A DNA stretch of 64,000 nt. Origin: JAHEKD01 sp965215945. GTDB taxonomy: Bacteria; Pseudomonadota; Gammaproteobacteria; Arenicellales; JAHEKD01. The position numbers and the translations under genes are program-made. Positions 35,772 through 43,020 of this stretch are shown here, one piece after another (within the stretch, counting starts at the first letter, position 1; each line of letters starts with the position of its first letter). The notes under the pieces were generated by a model, which saw nothing but the letters and a program-made list of their open reading frames with translations, ran no database searches and was not told the DNA's origin. The stretch is taken from contig CBDCFC010000002.1 in assembly GCA_965215945.1 (NCBI GenBank), positions 35,436-99,435 on the forward strand. The letters run 5' to 3'.

Positions 35772-36002
35772 GGTTATGCAAGTTAGCTTGTATTCAATGA
35801 CATTGAAAGGATTGCGTTCGTATATCCGGCCTATGATTGAGCGATTTGTGTTGCTCTGGCCTTGATGTAATACGCCTAAGTGGTCCCATTCGGAAACACG
35901 AGCTACAGGCTCACTAGAATGACCGGGTTTGCCACCTAGTGGTTTAACCATTGTTGTCATCGTTGTTCACTAACTTCGCAATACAGTTGCAGGGTAATCG
36001 TG
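35772..36002 (-). ncRNA. Candidate guide (seek/bridge) RNA region of the IS1111 element
   Basis: IS1111-subgroup elements are known to carry a structured guide RNA downstream of the transposase gene. This 231-base stretch lies between the transposase stop and the end repeat, has no credible gene, and on the minus strand contains GTCATTCT (complement of 35916-35923), identical to the eight bases just outside the element at 35748-35755. The RNA and its folding are not shown by sequence alone. Confidence 0.35.
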
Positions 36003-37042
36003 TTATCGCTGGGGGACTAGATGAACTCTACTCGGGATAGAGGGCTCCTGATAGTACAGTACGGCCCAACCCATTCGTGCCATTTTGTTGGCGTAAGCGA
36101 CGGTGGCTTTATGAATACCGACCCGTTCAATCAGGGCCACAATCCAGCGACTGAGTTTATCTTGTTTACCTTGAGCACGGCTCACCACTGCTCGTGCCCC
36201 GTGAATCAGTAGTGTGCGTAATTGTTTATTACCGCGTTTACTGATGCCCAATAAGGTGGACTTGCCCCCTGAACTGTGTTGACATGGCACTATCCCTAAC
36301 GCTGCAGATACATCCCGGCCCCGTTGATAAGCCAGCCCTTGCCCGACGTAGGCATAGAACATACTGGCGACAATTGGCCCAAATCCGGGAATCGTTTGTA
36401 ATCGTTGGCAATGCGCGCTGCCCTGGTGTAATGTGTGTAGTTGGGCATCACAGGTGTCAATATGTGCATCAAGCTGTTGAAAGTGGGTGTAGGCCAACGA
36501 TAGCATCGTTAAGGTGGTTGCGCTGAGTCCAGGTGTATTAGTGCCCAATAGTTCGGGGACCTGACGGCGGATCTGCGCAATGCCTTTGGGTAACCATATT
36601 CCGCGTTCAGCGAGTAAAGCCCGGATACGATTGGCTTGCTGGGTACGTGCTGCAATAAACTGTTGACGTTGAAGATTGACCGATTGAAGGTCTTGTTGGT
36701 CGGGGGACTTAATCGAACAAAATCGCATCTGGGGGCGAACCACTGCCTCGGCAATGGCTAGGGCATCGTTGTAGTCATTTTTATTCCCGCGTACATAGGG
36801 TTTAACGTGTTGCGGTGCAATCAGTCGGACTTCATGGCCCAGTGCCTGTAACTCACGGGCCCAATAATGAGCACTGGAGCACGATTCCATCCCAATCAGG
36901 CACGGAGAGAGGTTGGCAAAGAAGGGGAATACCTTCGATCGAGGTAATTGTTTTTTTTCACTATTTTACCGTGTGCATTACAGGCCACCACACGAAAGGT
37001 GTTTTTTACCAAATCCAGTCCAATTGTAGTAATCTTGGTCAT
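36003..37042 (-). CDS. IS110/IS1111 family transposase, split by a -1 frameshift
   Basis: DEDD-type recombinase with a serine in its C-terminal domain. Translation from ATG (complement of 37040-37042, ribosome site AGGAGA) reads MTKITTIGLDLVKNTFRVVA with the first catalytic Asp, then at an A8 run (complement of 36951-36958) the zero frame continues to an early TGA near codon 48. In the -1 frame the family sequence resumes (QLPRSKVFPFFANLSPCL, GMESCSSAHYW, GNKNDYNDALAIAEAV with two catalytic Asp), followed by the IPGFGPIVASMFYAYVG Transposase_20 region. The longest uninterrupted frame is 36003-36890. The total length (about 346 codons) is normal. The shift site is AAAAAAC, so it may be either a programmed frameshift or a lost A. 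Confidence 0.88.
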
Positions 37043-37119
37043 GGTCTTCTCCTACTCTTAAGATTTAAATGATGAAAATTTATCATTTTGGCACATTACG
37101 ATGCCGGTATATAAAGATT

Positions 37120-37131
37120 GGAGGAGACCAT
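37120..37131. repeat. IS1111 subterminal inverted repeat, left (5' of transposase)
   Basis: GGAGGAGACCAT, the inverse complement of 35760-35771, 78 bases before the transposase start. Confidence 0.85.
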
Positions 37132-37192
37132 TACATTGGAAATACTGCAGGTATTGTCCAGAATCTCCAAAATCTACAGTCATCTCTAGGAG

Positions 37193-37216
37193 ATTCCTGC
37201 CTGCGCAGGAATGACG
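37193..37216. repeat. Dispersed hairpin repeat with GACG edge, beside the IS
   Basis: ATTCCTGC (37193-37200) pairs perfectly with GCAGGAAT (37205-37212) around CTGC, followed by GACG. Read on the other strand it begins CGTCATTCC, like the flank left of the IS (35747-35754). The IS may therefore sit inside or beside a repeat unit. Confidence 0.65.
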
Positions 37217-37265
37217 TATTTTTTATCAGGCTATAATTCACCAAACACAAGCAGATAATCAACAA

Positions 37266-37772
37266 ATGACAGACTTAAGAATTGGCTCCGGATTTGACGT
37301 TCATGCATTCACAGAAGACCGGGATTTAGTAATCGGAGGGGTTAACATTCCTTTTAAAAAAGGCCTGGCCGGACATTCTGATGCCGATGTTCTGCTTCAT
37401 GCTATCAGCGATGCCTTGCTGGGCACGTTGGCATTAGGCGACATTGGTAAATGCTTTCCCGATACTGCCCCAGAATACAAGAATGCCGACAGCCGTGAGT
37501 TGTTGCGGCAAGTAAAGCATCTCGTTGACGATAAAGGTTTCGAGATTGCGAATCTAGACAGCACCATAATCGCTCAAGCTCCAAAGATGGCTCCTTACAT
37601 TGAACAAATGCGGCAAAATATTGCCGACGATCTGAGTACAAAAATCAGTCGTGTTAGCGTCAAAGCAACTACTACCGAAAATTTAGGATTTACAGGTCGA
37701 GGGGAGGGAATTGCCAGCCGGGCGACGGTGCTTTTAAAACGAAAGCAATATATCGACCCGAGAAATAAATAA
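37266..37772 (+). CDS. ispF: 2-C-methyl-D-erythritol 2,4-cyclodiphosphate synthase
   Basis: Forms the cyclic diphosphate intermediate of the MEP pathway. Zn-binding residues are in GSGFDVHAF (Asp10, His12 region) and GHSDADVLLHAISDALLG near 37-54; FPDTAPEYKNADS and the C-terminal TTENLGFTGRGEGI complete the active site. Length is 168, about ten more than E. coli, the extra residues being a basic tail. It is separated from ispD by the IS1111 element and a hairpin repeat, so it may now depend on a promoter in or beside that insertion. Confidence 0.96.
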   Translation: MTDLRIGSGFDVHAFTEDRDLVIGGVNIPFKKGLAGHSDADVLLHAISDALLGTLALGDIGKCFPDTAPEYKNADSRELLRQVKHLVDDKGFEIANLDSTIIAQAPKMAPYIEQMRQNIADDLSTKISRVSVKATTTENLGFTGRGEGIASRATVLLKRKQYIDPRNK

Positions 37773-37886
37773 CATTTCTCGGCCTTGTGCCAACGGCCTT
37801 TCTAACGACACCATAATTTCAAACGCCACAACTGTTATTCAGAATGTACGCTGAAACGGGCTTATATTCAGGCTTATTTCCAAGTT

Positions 37887-37905
37887 TCCCGGCCCTGTGC
37901 CGGGA
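37887..37905. repeat. Short palindromic intergenic repeat
   Basis: TCCCGGC (37887-37893) pairs with GCCGGGA (37899-37905) around CCTGT. A degraded relative appears about 110 bases upstream, just after ispF. Confidence 0.5.
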
Positions 37906-38035
37906 TCTCCTAAATACTGAGGCAAACTTTAATAATACCCCTCGGCCACTCTAAGTCACGAAAGTCATGCAACCTGATCTAAACTATCGTGTATTATGTT
38001 TAACTCATCTGACGCATAGAATGTTTCAGGTACTG

Positions 38036-38060
38036 GATAATGGTTAACATAACCATTATC
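38036..38060. repeat. Perfect 11-bp inverted repeat with three-base loop
   Basis: GATAATGGTTA (38036-38046), ACA, TAACCATTATC (38050-38060). It lies 67 bases beyond the 3' end of the orphan caspase-like gene. It could be a bidirectional hairpin or a binding site; no T-run follows. Confidence 0.6.
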
Positions 38061-38126
38061 TAATGCTGTGTGCTTGTTATTCCATATATTTAGAATTTCA
38101 CTGTCAAGTTCTAATCTGTTGAAGAT

Positions 38127-38654
38127 TTAAAATGGAATACCTGTGGCAACCGAAATCTTTTGTTTTGTGCACGTAGAGTTGTAATGAACATTTGTATAAT
38201 GTTCAATGAGATAGAGCCTCAGAGCAAGAGAAAGTTGAATATCTAAAACACTACAAGCCGCTCCACATACTGTATCTATCAGTTGGCAGTTTACAAATGC
38301 AGACAGAGCACCTCGCTTAAAGCCTCCTCCACAACAGCCAAGGAAAATCACACTCTTACAGTTAATTAATCTTTGATCACAAACAGCGATTGAGAAATCT
38401 GCCCATCTGATAAAATGATTATGGTTTTTGGTTCCAAACCCTTCGGAGTTGCCATGTGCTCCAACCACCAAATAATCTGCTGGACATTGTACTTTATTGC
38501 TCAAAGTTTCAATGTCGTCAATTTCTTGTATTTCAAATTTTTCAAAATCAATTTTAAATTCGGAACAGAGATTCTCAATAGATTGAGTTAGATTAAAATT
38601 ACCATTTGCACAGTCTTCGGTACTTTCGAGAAAAATAAGTTTTTTGTTTGTCAT
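38127..38654 (-). CDS. Orphan small caspase/CHAT-like protein (putative cysteine peptidase)
   Basis: I do not recognise a named family. The 175 residues have the layout of a caspase-fold domain: a hydrophobic strand followed by His67 in DYLVVGAHGNSEGFG, then 40-41 residues later a second strand and cysteine in KSVIFLGCCGGGFKRGA (Cys107/Cys108). This His-Cys pair and spacing are those of caspases, metacaspases and CHAT peptidases, hence the putative call. No signal peptide or membrane helix is seen. The ATG has an AGGGG-type ribosome site. It stands alone: noncoding, repeat-bearing DNA lies on both sides (354 and 378 bases). No adaptor, sensor or substrate gene is next to it. Alternatively it may be a domain remnant. 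Confidence 0.6.
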   Translation of the reverse strand: MTNKKLIFLESTEDCANGNFNLTQSIENLCSEFKIDFEKFEIQEIDDIETLSNKVQCPADYLVVGAHGNSEGFGTKNHNHFIRWADFSIAVCDQRLINCKSVIFLGCCGGGFKRGALSAFVNCQLIDTVCGAACSVLDIQLSLALRLYLIEHYTNVHYNSTCTKQKISVATGIPF

Positions 38655-38844
38655 TACCTACCCCTAGGTTTGTTTATGTCAACTTTAGAGATGGGTGTTG
38701 AGGTTTGGTTTTCAAGTTATTAATCATTAAATTAAGAATGTTTAATTTAATGATAACAAGCGCGCAGTTACATGTTGTGTGACACATCTATCTTTCATCT
38801 AGAGGAGGCACAGTAACAGAAAAGCTTTACAAGTTGTTTTCTGG

Positions 38845-38880
38845 ATTCCGGATATCACTTCGTGATTCCGGAATGACGGG
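38845..38880. repeat. Long hairpin repeat with ATGACG edge
   Basis: ATTCCGG (38845-38851) pairs with CCGGAAT (38868-38874), and inside it ATCAC (38854-38858) pairs with GTGAT (38862-38866). GACGGG follows. Same design as the repeats at 10.7 and 37.2 kb. Confidence 0.65.
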
Positions 38881-38990
38881 AGGGTGTCAAAGAGTTTTCA
38901 TCATAAGCCCGAGCAGTCATTAGGAAATCCTGGATCGGAGTCAGAGAATTGGTGAAAGCCTTCGTTTTGAGCCCGAACAGTCGTAAGGAG

Positions 38991-39026
38991 ATCCTGAATA
39001 ATTCCTGTGGAATTTTCAGGATGACG
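38991..39026 (-). terminator. Hairpin repeat just beyond smrA, possibly its terminator
   Basis: ATCCTGAA (38991-38998) pairs with TTCAGGAT (39015-39022), and inside AATTCC (39000-39005) pairs with GGAATT (39009-39014). It lies six bases after the smrA stop on the minus strand. It is a member of the dispersed repeat group (GACG edge) and could end the trxB-smrA transcript, although no T-run is present. Confidence 0.45.
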
Positions 39027-39032
39027 TTGCTG

Positions 39033-39563
39033 TCATTTCTTTTTTAGAAGTACATAAAGTGCGCCCGTCCCGCCGTCTGTTTTCGGGGCGGAGCAGTAGG
39101 CCAAGACACTGTCCATTTGTTTAAGCCAGTTGGCGGTTTTGGTTTTAAGCACGGGTTGTTTATTGGGAGAGCGTTGACCTTTGCCATGGATGATGCGTAC
39201 GCAGCGGATGCCTTTTATGCTGCATTCTTTGATAAACCAAACCAACTCTTTTTTGGCTTCATCCCTTCTAAGGCCGTGTAAATCCAACTCTGCTTCGATG
39301 ATGTAACGACCGCCACGCAACCGGCGCATTATTTGGCGGGAAATGCCATCTCTGGCATAGCTGAGTTCGTCACCTGAAAGTTCGACCCATTCGTCGCTGA
39401 TTCCATCCGCCAGTTCTTCGAGAACTTTGAGTTCATCGGCGATTTTCTGTTTGGGATAAGGTTTTGGCTTGGGTTTTTCCGAGATTTTATTGTCAGGTTT
39501 TAACGGACGCACACCCGCCACAGCATCACGGAATAACTTGGCATCGTCGTCAGAGTCATTCAC
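39033..39563 (-). CDS. Smr-domain protein (SmrA/YfcN-like endonuclease family)
   Basis: The C-terminal 90 residues are a small MutS-related domain: AELDLHGLRRDEAKKEL, VRIIHGKGQRSPN and the tail GGTGALYVLLKK. Smr domains nick or cleave nucleic acids; stand-alone members have been linked to DNA nicking or to clearing stalled ribosomes, and which applies here is unknown. The N-terminal half is charged, Lys/Pro-rich and low in complexity (KISEKPKPKPYPKQK). Length 176. It overlaps the 3' end of trxB by eight bases. Confidence 0.88.
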   Translation of the reverse strand: MNDSDDDAKLFRDAVAGVRPLKPDNKISEKPKPKPYPKQKIADELKVLEELADGISDEWVELSGDELSYARDGISRQIMRRLRGGRYIIEAELDLHGLRRDEAKKELVWFIKECSIKGIRCVRIIHGKGQRSPNKQPVLKTKTANWLKQMDSVLAYCSAPKTDGGTGALYVLLKKK

Positions 39564-40518
39564 CGTTTAACTCTTCGAGGTATTTTTCTGCATCTAATGC
39601 GGCCATACAACCTGTGCCGGCAGAAGTGACGGCCTGGCGATAGACATGATCCATTACATCACCCGCTGCAAATACACCTTGTACACTGGTTTCGGTTGCG
39701 TTGCCATTTTGACCACCAACAGTTTTTAAATAACCGTTTTTCATATCCAGCTGGCCCTTGAAAATTTCAGTATTTGGTGTGTGGCCAATCGCAATAAAGG
39801 TTCCCATGACCTCTATGTCTTTAGTTTCTTCGGTCTGGTTATTTCTAAGGCGCACACCCGTTACCCCCATGTCATCACCCAGTACTTCGTCGAGTTCATG
39901 GAACCATTCGACAGTAATATTACCGGCACCATTTGTTTTGGCCAGCAATTTATCTTGCAAAATGGCTTCTGCGCGAAGTTTGTCACGTCGATGCACGACA
40001 GTGACATGAGAGGCAATGTTAGATAAATAAAGTGCTTCTTCTACCGCTGTATTACCACCGCCGATCACGGCGACCGGCTGATTTTTGTAGAAAAAACCGT
40101 CACAAGTGGCGCAGGCGGATACGCCTTTGCCTTTGAATTTTTCTTCTGACTCCAGGCCCAAATAACGAGCAGAGGCGCCTGTACCAATTATTAGTGCATC
40201 ACAAGTGTATTCGGCACTGTCACCGGTTAGCTTGAGGGGTCTGGTAGACAAATCGACTTTATTGATATGATCAAAGATGACCTCAGTATCAAAACGCTCA
40301 ACGTGCTTGAGCATGCGGTCCATCAGTTCTGGGCCAAGCACACCTTCATTATCACCCGGCCAGTTATCAACGTCAGTGGTGGTGGTGAGTTGCCCGCCTT
40401 GCTCAATACCGGTGATTAAAACTGGGTTGAGATTGGCGCGCGCTGCATAAAGCGCTGCGGTATAGCCTGCCGGCCCTGAGCCAAGAATTAATAAACGCGC
40501 ATGTTTGGTTTCGGCCAT
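39556..40518 (-). CDS. trxB: Thioredoxin reductase
   Basis: NADPH-dependent FAD flavoprotein that reduces thioredoxin. FAD-binding LLILGSGPAGYTAALYAARA is at about residues 9-28, the redox-active CATCDG near 137 is intact, the NADPH-binding fold shows VAVIGGGNTAVEEALYL near 150, and the C-terminal FAD motif is GVFAAGDVMDHVYRQA. Length 320 is standard. AGGAAT lies before the ATG. It heads a two-gene transcript with the Smr gene and is divergent from ftsK. Confidence 0.97.
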   Translation of the reverse strand: MAETKHARLLILGSGPAGYTAALYAARANLNPVLITGIEQGGQLTTTTDVDNWPGDNEGVLGPELMDRMLKHVERFDTEVIFDHINKVDLSTRPLKLTGDSAEYTCDALIIGTGASARYLGLESEEKFKGKGVSACATCDGFFYKNQPVAVIGGGNTAVEEALYLSNIASHVTVVHRRDKLRAEAILQDKLLAKTNGAGNITVEWFHELDEVLGDDMGVTGVRLRNNQTEETKDIEVMGTFIAIGHTPNTEIFKGQLDMKNGYLKTVGGQNGNATETSVQGVFAAGDVMDHVYRQAVTSAGTGCMAALDAEKYLEELNGE

Positions 40519-40550
40519 TGAGCTATTCCTAAAATCTTATCCAGAAGGTA

Positions 40551-40579
40551 GATATAGAGGGAAAGGCATTCAATTTCAA
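40551..40579 (-). promoter_or_regulatory. Probable trxB promoter
   Basis: On the minus strand TTGAAA (complement of 40574-40579) and TATATC (complement of 40551-40556) are separated by 17 bases and lie about 33 bases before the trxB ATG. Confidence 0.55.
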
Positions 40580-40595
40580 GTTTTATAATCTGAAT

Positions 40596-40607
40596 CTTGT
40601 TAACAAG
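40596..40607. promoter_or_regulatory. Perfect 12-bp palindrome between trxB and ftsK
   Basis: CTTGTTAACAAG lies between the two divergent promoter candidates. It could be a regulator site, but the motif is short and unassigned. Confidence 0.3.
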
Positions 40608-40628
40608 TTATAAAAGCCCAATAAGCGC

Positions 40629-40656
40629 TTGGTAAATCAGCGTTATACGCTACAAT
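40629..40656 (+). promoter_or_regulatory. Probable ftsK promoter
   Basis: TTGGTA (40629-40634), 16 bases, TACAAT (40651-40656); about 37 bases before the TTG start of ftsK. Confidence 0.5.
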
Positions 40657-40692
40657 ACCCGCACTCGATTATTTGACTGAACTGAAGCAACG

Positions 40693-43011
40693 TTGGCCAC
40701 GACTAAAACTAAAAAAGTAACTAAAAAATCTCACAAAAGCGACGCGCCCGTTATCACCCCAAAAATGGTGGTTTTAATTAAGGAAGGAATCTTTTACTTC
40801 TTGCTGGCACTGGTTGTTTATTTGTTTATGTGCCTGGCCAGTTTTTCACCCAACGACCCGGGTTGGTCACATACTGTCACAACTGAAGGTTCACAAGTAC
40901 AAAACTGGGGCGGTCGTTTTGGTGCATTACTGGCTGATGTACTTTTACACAGCTTTGGCAAAATGGCTTATCTTTTCCCATTATTAGTTTTAATTGCGGC
41001 CTGGAAGATTTATCAAAGCCGCGATCAGGAGCCAGTCAGCCTGAACCAGCGAATTTTTGCCTATGTTGGATTTGTGCTGATTCTGTTAGGCGGTTGTGGG
41101 CTTGAAAATTTACATTCCAGCGGACCACAAGGCGTTATTTCATGGATTCCCGGCGGTGTATTTGGATCCGTGTCGGCGGAGTTTGCCAGGCCAATGTTCG
41201 GTTATGTTGGAGCCAGCATCTTCTTGTTGGCTTTACTGCTAATGGGTATGAGCTGGTTTAGTGGTATTTCCTGGATGACGGTAATGGACACCTTGGGTCG
41301 TTGGATTTGTTCAATCTATGATTATTTCGCCATTAGGATTCAGGGCTTTTTTGATCGTAAAGCCGGTGAAAAAGCACGAGAAAAACGTGAGGTCAGTGTT
41401 AAGCAAAAGCGTGAAAAGCTTGAGACCAAGGAACCACCAAAAATTGAACCCAAAGTAGTCGCACCCAAGATTAGTGAGCGGGTGGAGCGCGAGAAACAGG
41501 TTAGTTTATTCAACAAAGACGCACCGTCCGGGGCGATTCCGCCGCTTTCATTATTGGACCCGCCCAGCGAAAAAACAACCGGCTATTCACGTGAGTCATT
41601 AGAGGCCATGTCGAGGTTACTGGAGAAAAAGCTACTGGATTTTAATATTGAGGTGCAGGTAGTTGAGGTTCAACCCGGGCCTGTGATTACCCGCTTCGAA
41701 ATCGACCCGGCACCTGGCGTCAAGGCCAGCCAGATTACCAACCTGGCGAATGATTTAGCCAGAGCCTTGTCACTAGTCAGTATTCGGGTGGTTGAGAATA
41801 TTCCAGGTAAAGCGCTGATAGGTATCGAAATTCCCAATGAGAATCGAGAGATCGTTAGTATTGTTGAAGTTTTATCTTCACAGGATTATGAACAGACAGC
41901 TTCACCCTTAACGCTGGTTTTGGGTAAGGATATTGGCGGTGAACCGGTGGTGGCCGATTTAGCGAAAATGCCACATCTATTGATTGCCGGTACTACTGGT
42001 TCTGGTAAGTCAGTTTGTGTGAATGCATTAATTTTAAGCTTGCTTTACAAAGCTACACCCGAGCAGGTCAGGCTGATTATGGTCGATCCGAAAATGCTGG
42101 AGCTATCGATTTACGAAGGTATTCCGCATTTGCTTTGCCCGGTGGTTACCGACATGGAAAAAGCGGCTAATGCACTGCGCTGGGCGATTTTCGAAATGGA
42201 GCGTCGCTATAAATTAATGGCAGCTTTGGGGGTTCGAAACATCCCCGGTTACAACCGTAAAGTCAAAGCCGCTCAGGAAAAAAACAAACCCATTATGGAT
42301 CCTTTAGCGGCTGAGGGTGAAGAGCCCGAAGAGCTGCGCTCTTTGCCGTATATTGTTATCGTCATTGATGAGCTGGCTGATTTGATGATGGTGGTGGGAA
42401 AGAAGGTTGAAGAATTAATTACCCGCATTGCACAAAAGGCACGGGCCGCCGGCATCCATTTGATTCTGGCGACCCAGCGGCCCTCGGTCGATGTGATAAC
42501 CGGTTTAATCAAGGCCAATGTACCCAGCCGAATAGCCTTTCAGGTTTCATCGCGGGTTGATTCACGAACGGTTTTGGATCAGATGGGGGCGGAACAGTTG
42601 TTAGGTCATGGTGATATGCTTTACCTGCCGCCTGGTACAGCCACACCGGTGCGTGTTCACGGTTCATTTGTTGACGATAGCGAAGTACACAGTGTCGTTA
42701 GACATTTGAAAGAAAGCGGCGAAGCCGATTATGACGAAAGTGTTTTACAAGTTAGCAGAATAGAAGGTGAAAAACCGGTTGCCGGTCTGGATGCCGGAGC
42801 GGGTGGTGAGGATGATCCACTATACGATGATGCAGTGCGTTTTGTCACTGAAAGACAAATGGCATCAATTTCATCGGTGCAACGCCAATTCAGGGTAGGT
42901 TATAACAGAGCCGCTAGACTGATCGAAACAATGGAAGAGTCCGGAGTGATCGGGCCTCCTGAATCGGGCGGCAAACGCCAGGTTTTGGTCGCCCCACCTC
43001 CTGAAGCTTAG
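40693..43011 (+). CDS. ftsK: DNA translocase FtsK
   Basis: Septal DNA pump that clears and aligns chromosome termini for XerCD. The N terminus (about 25-205) has four membrane helices (IFYFLLALVVYLFMCLASF and others); a short charged linker (about 215-270) replaces the long Pro/Gln linker of E. coli, so the length is 772 rather than 1329. The motor has Walker A IAGTTGSGKSVCVNAL near 433, Walker B IVIVIDELADLM, and the gamma winged helix at the end (RQMASISSVQRQFRVGYNRA) that reads KOPS. The start is TTG, with no ATG before residue 26. Confidence 0.96.
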   Translation: MATTKTKKVTKKSHKSDAPVITPKMVVLIKEGIFYFLLALVVYLFMCLASFSPNDPGWSHTVTTEGSQVQNWGGRFGALLADVLLHSFGKMAYLFPLLVLIAAWKIYQSRDQEPVSLNQRIFAYVGFVLILLGGCGLENLHSSGPQGVISWIPGGVFGSVSAEFARPMFGYVGASIFLLALLLMGMSWFSGISWMTVMDTLGRWICSIYDYFAIRIQGFFDRKAGEKAREKREVSVKQKREKLETKEPPKIEPKVVAPKISERVEREKQVSLFNKDAPSGAIPPLSLLDPPSEKTTGYSRESLEAMSRLLEKKLLDFNIEVQVVEVQPGPVITRFEIDPAPGVKASQITNLANDLARALSLVSIRVVENIPGKALIGIEIPNENREIVSIVEVLSSQDYEQTASPLTLVLGKDIGGEPVVADLAKMPHLLIAGTTGSGKSVCVNALILSLLYKATPEQVRLIMVDPKMLELSIYEGIPHLLCPVVTDMEKAANALRWAIFEMERRYKLMAALGVRNIPGYNRKVKAAQEKNKPIMDPLAAEGEEPEELRSLPYIVIVIDELADLMMVVGKKVEELITRIAQKARAAGIHLILATQRPSVDVITGLIKANVPSRIAFQVSSRVDSRTVLDQMGAEQLLGHGDMLYLPPGTATPVRVHGSFVDDSEVHSVVRHLKESGEADYDESVLQVSRIEGEKPVAGLDAGAGGEDDPLYDDAVRFVTERQMASISSVQRQFRVGYNRAARLIETMEESGVIGPPESGGKRQVLVAPPPEA

Positions 43012-43020
43012 GAGTTTTCG

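Larger units (their letters stand above)
35757..37138 (-). mobile_element. IS1111-type insertion sequence (IS110 family) between ispD and ispF
   Basis: The ends are marked by 12-bp perfect inverted repeats, ATGGTCTCCTCC (35760-35771) and GGAGGAGACCAT (37120-37131). IS1111-subgroup elements have such subterminal repeats with a few extra terminal bases, so the outer limits given (3 and 7 bases beyond) are approximate and taken from that family knowledge. The transposase runs on the minus strand, with about 80 bases before its start and about 230 noncoding bases after its stop. No target duplication is obvious, as expected. The flanks carry GTCATTC (35748-35754) and its inverse GAATGAC (37209-37215). 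Confidence 0.87.
37773..38126. other. Noncoding stretch with repeats and a perfect hairpin
   Basis: No gene is visible. It holds two related repeat-like pieces (CTCGGCCTTGTGCCAACGG near 37780 and the hairpin at 37887-37905) and a perfect 11-bp stem at 38036-38060. The rest is AT-rich without recognisable structure. Confidence 0.55.
38655..39032. other. Noncoding stretch with tandem copies of dispersed repeats
   Basis: No gene is visible. A long imperfect hairpin (38845-38874) and a second hairpin (38991-39022) are both edged by ATGACG. Two similar segments, AGCCCGAGCAGTCATTAGGA (about 38907) and AGCCCGAACAGTCGTAAGGA (about 38970), show partial tandem duplication of repeat units. Confidence 0.6.

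Noticed and set aside
35724..35960. A 78-codon minus-strand frame at the end of the IS
   Set aside because: It crosses the IS boundary into the end of ispD and lies over the expected guide-RNA part; no protein-like features.
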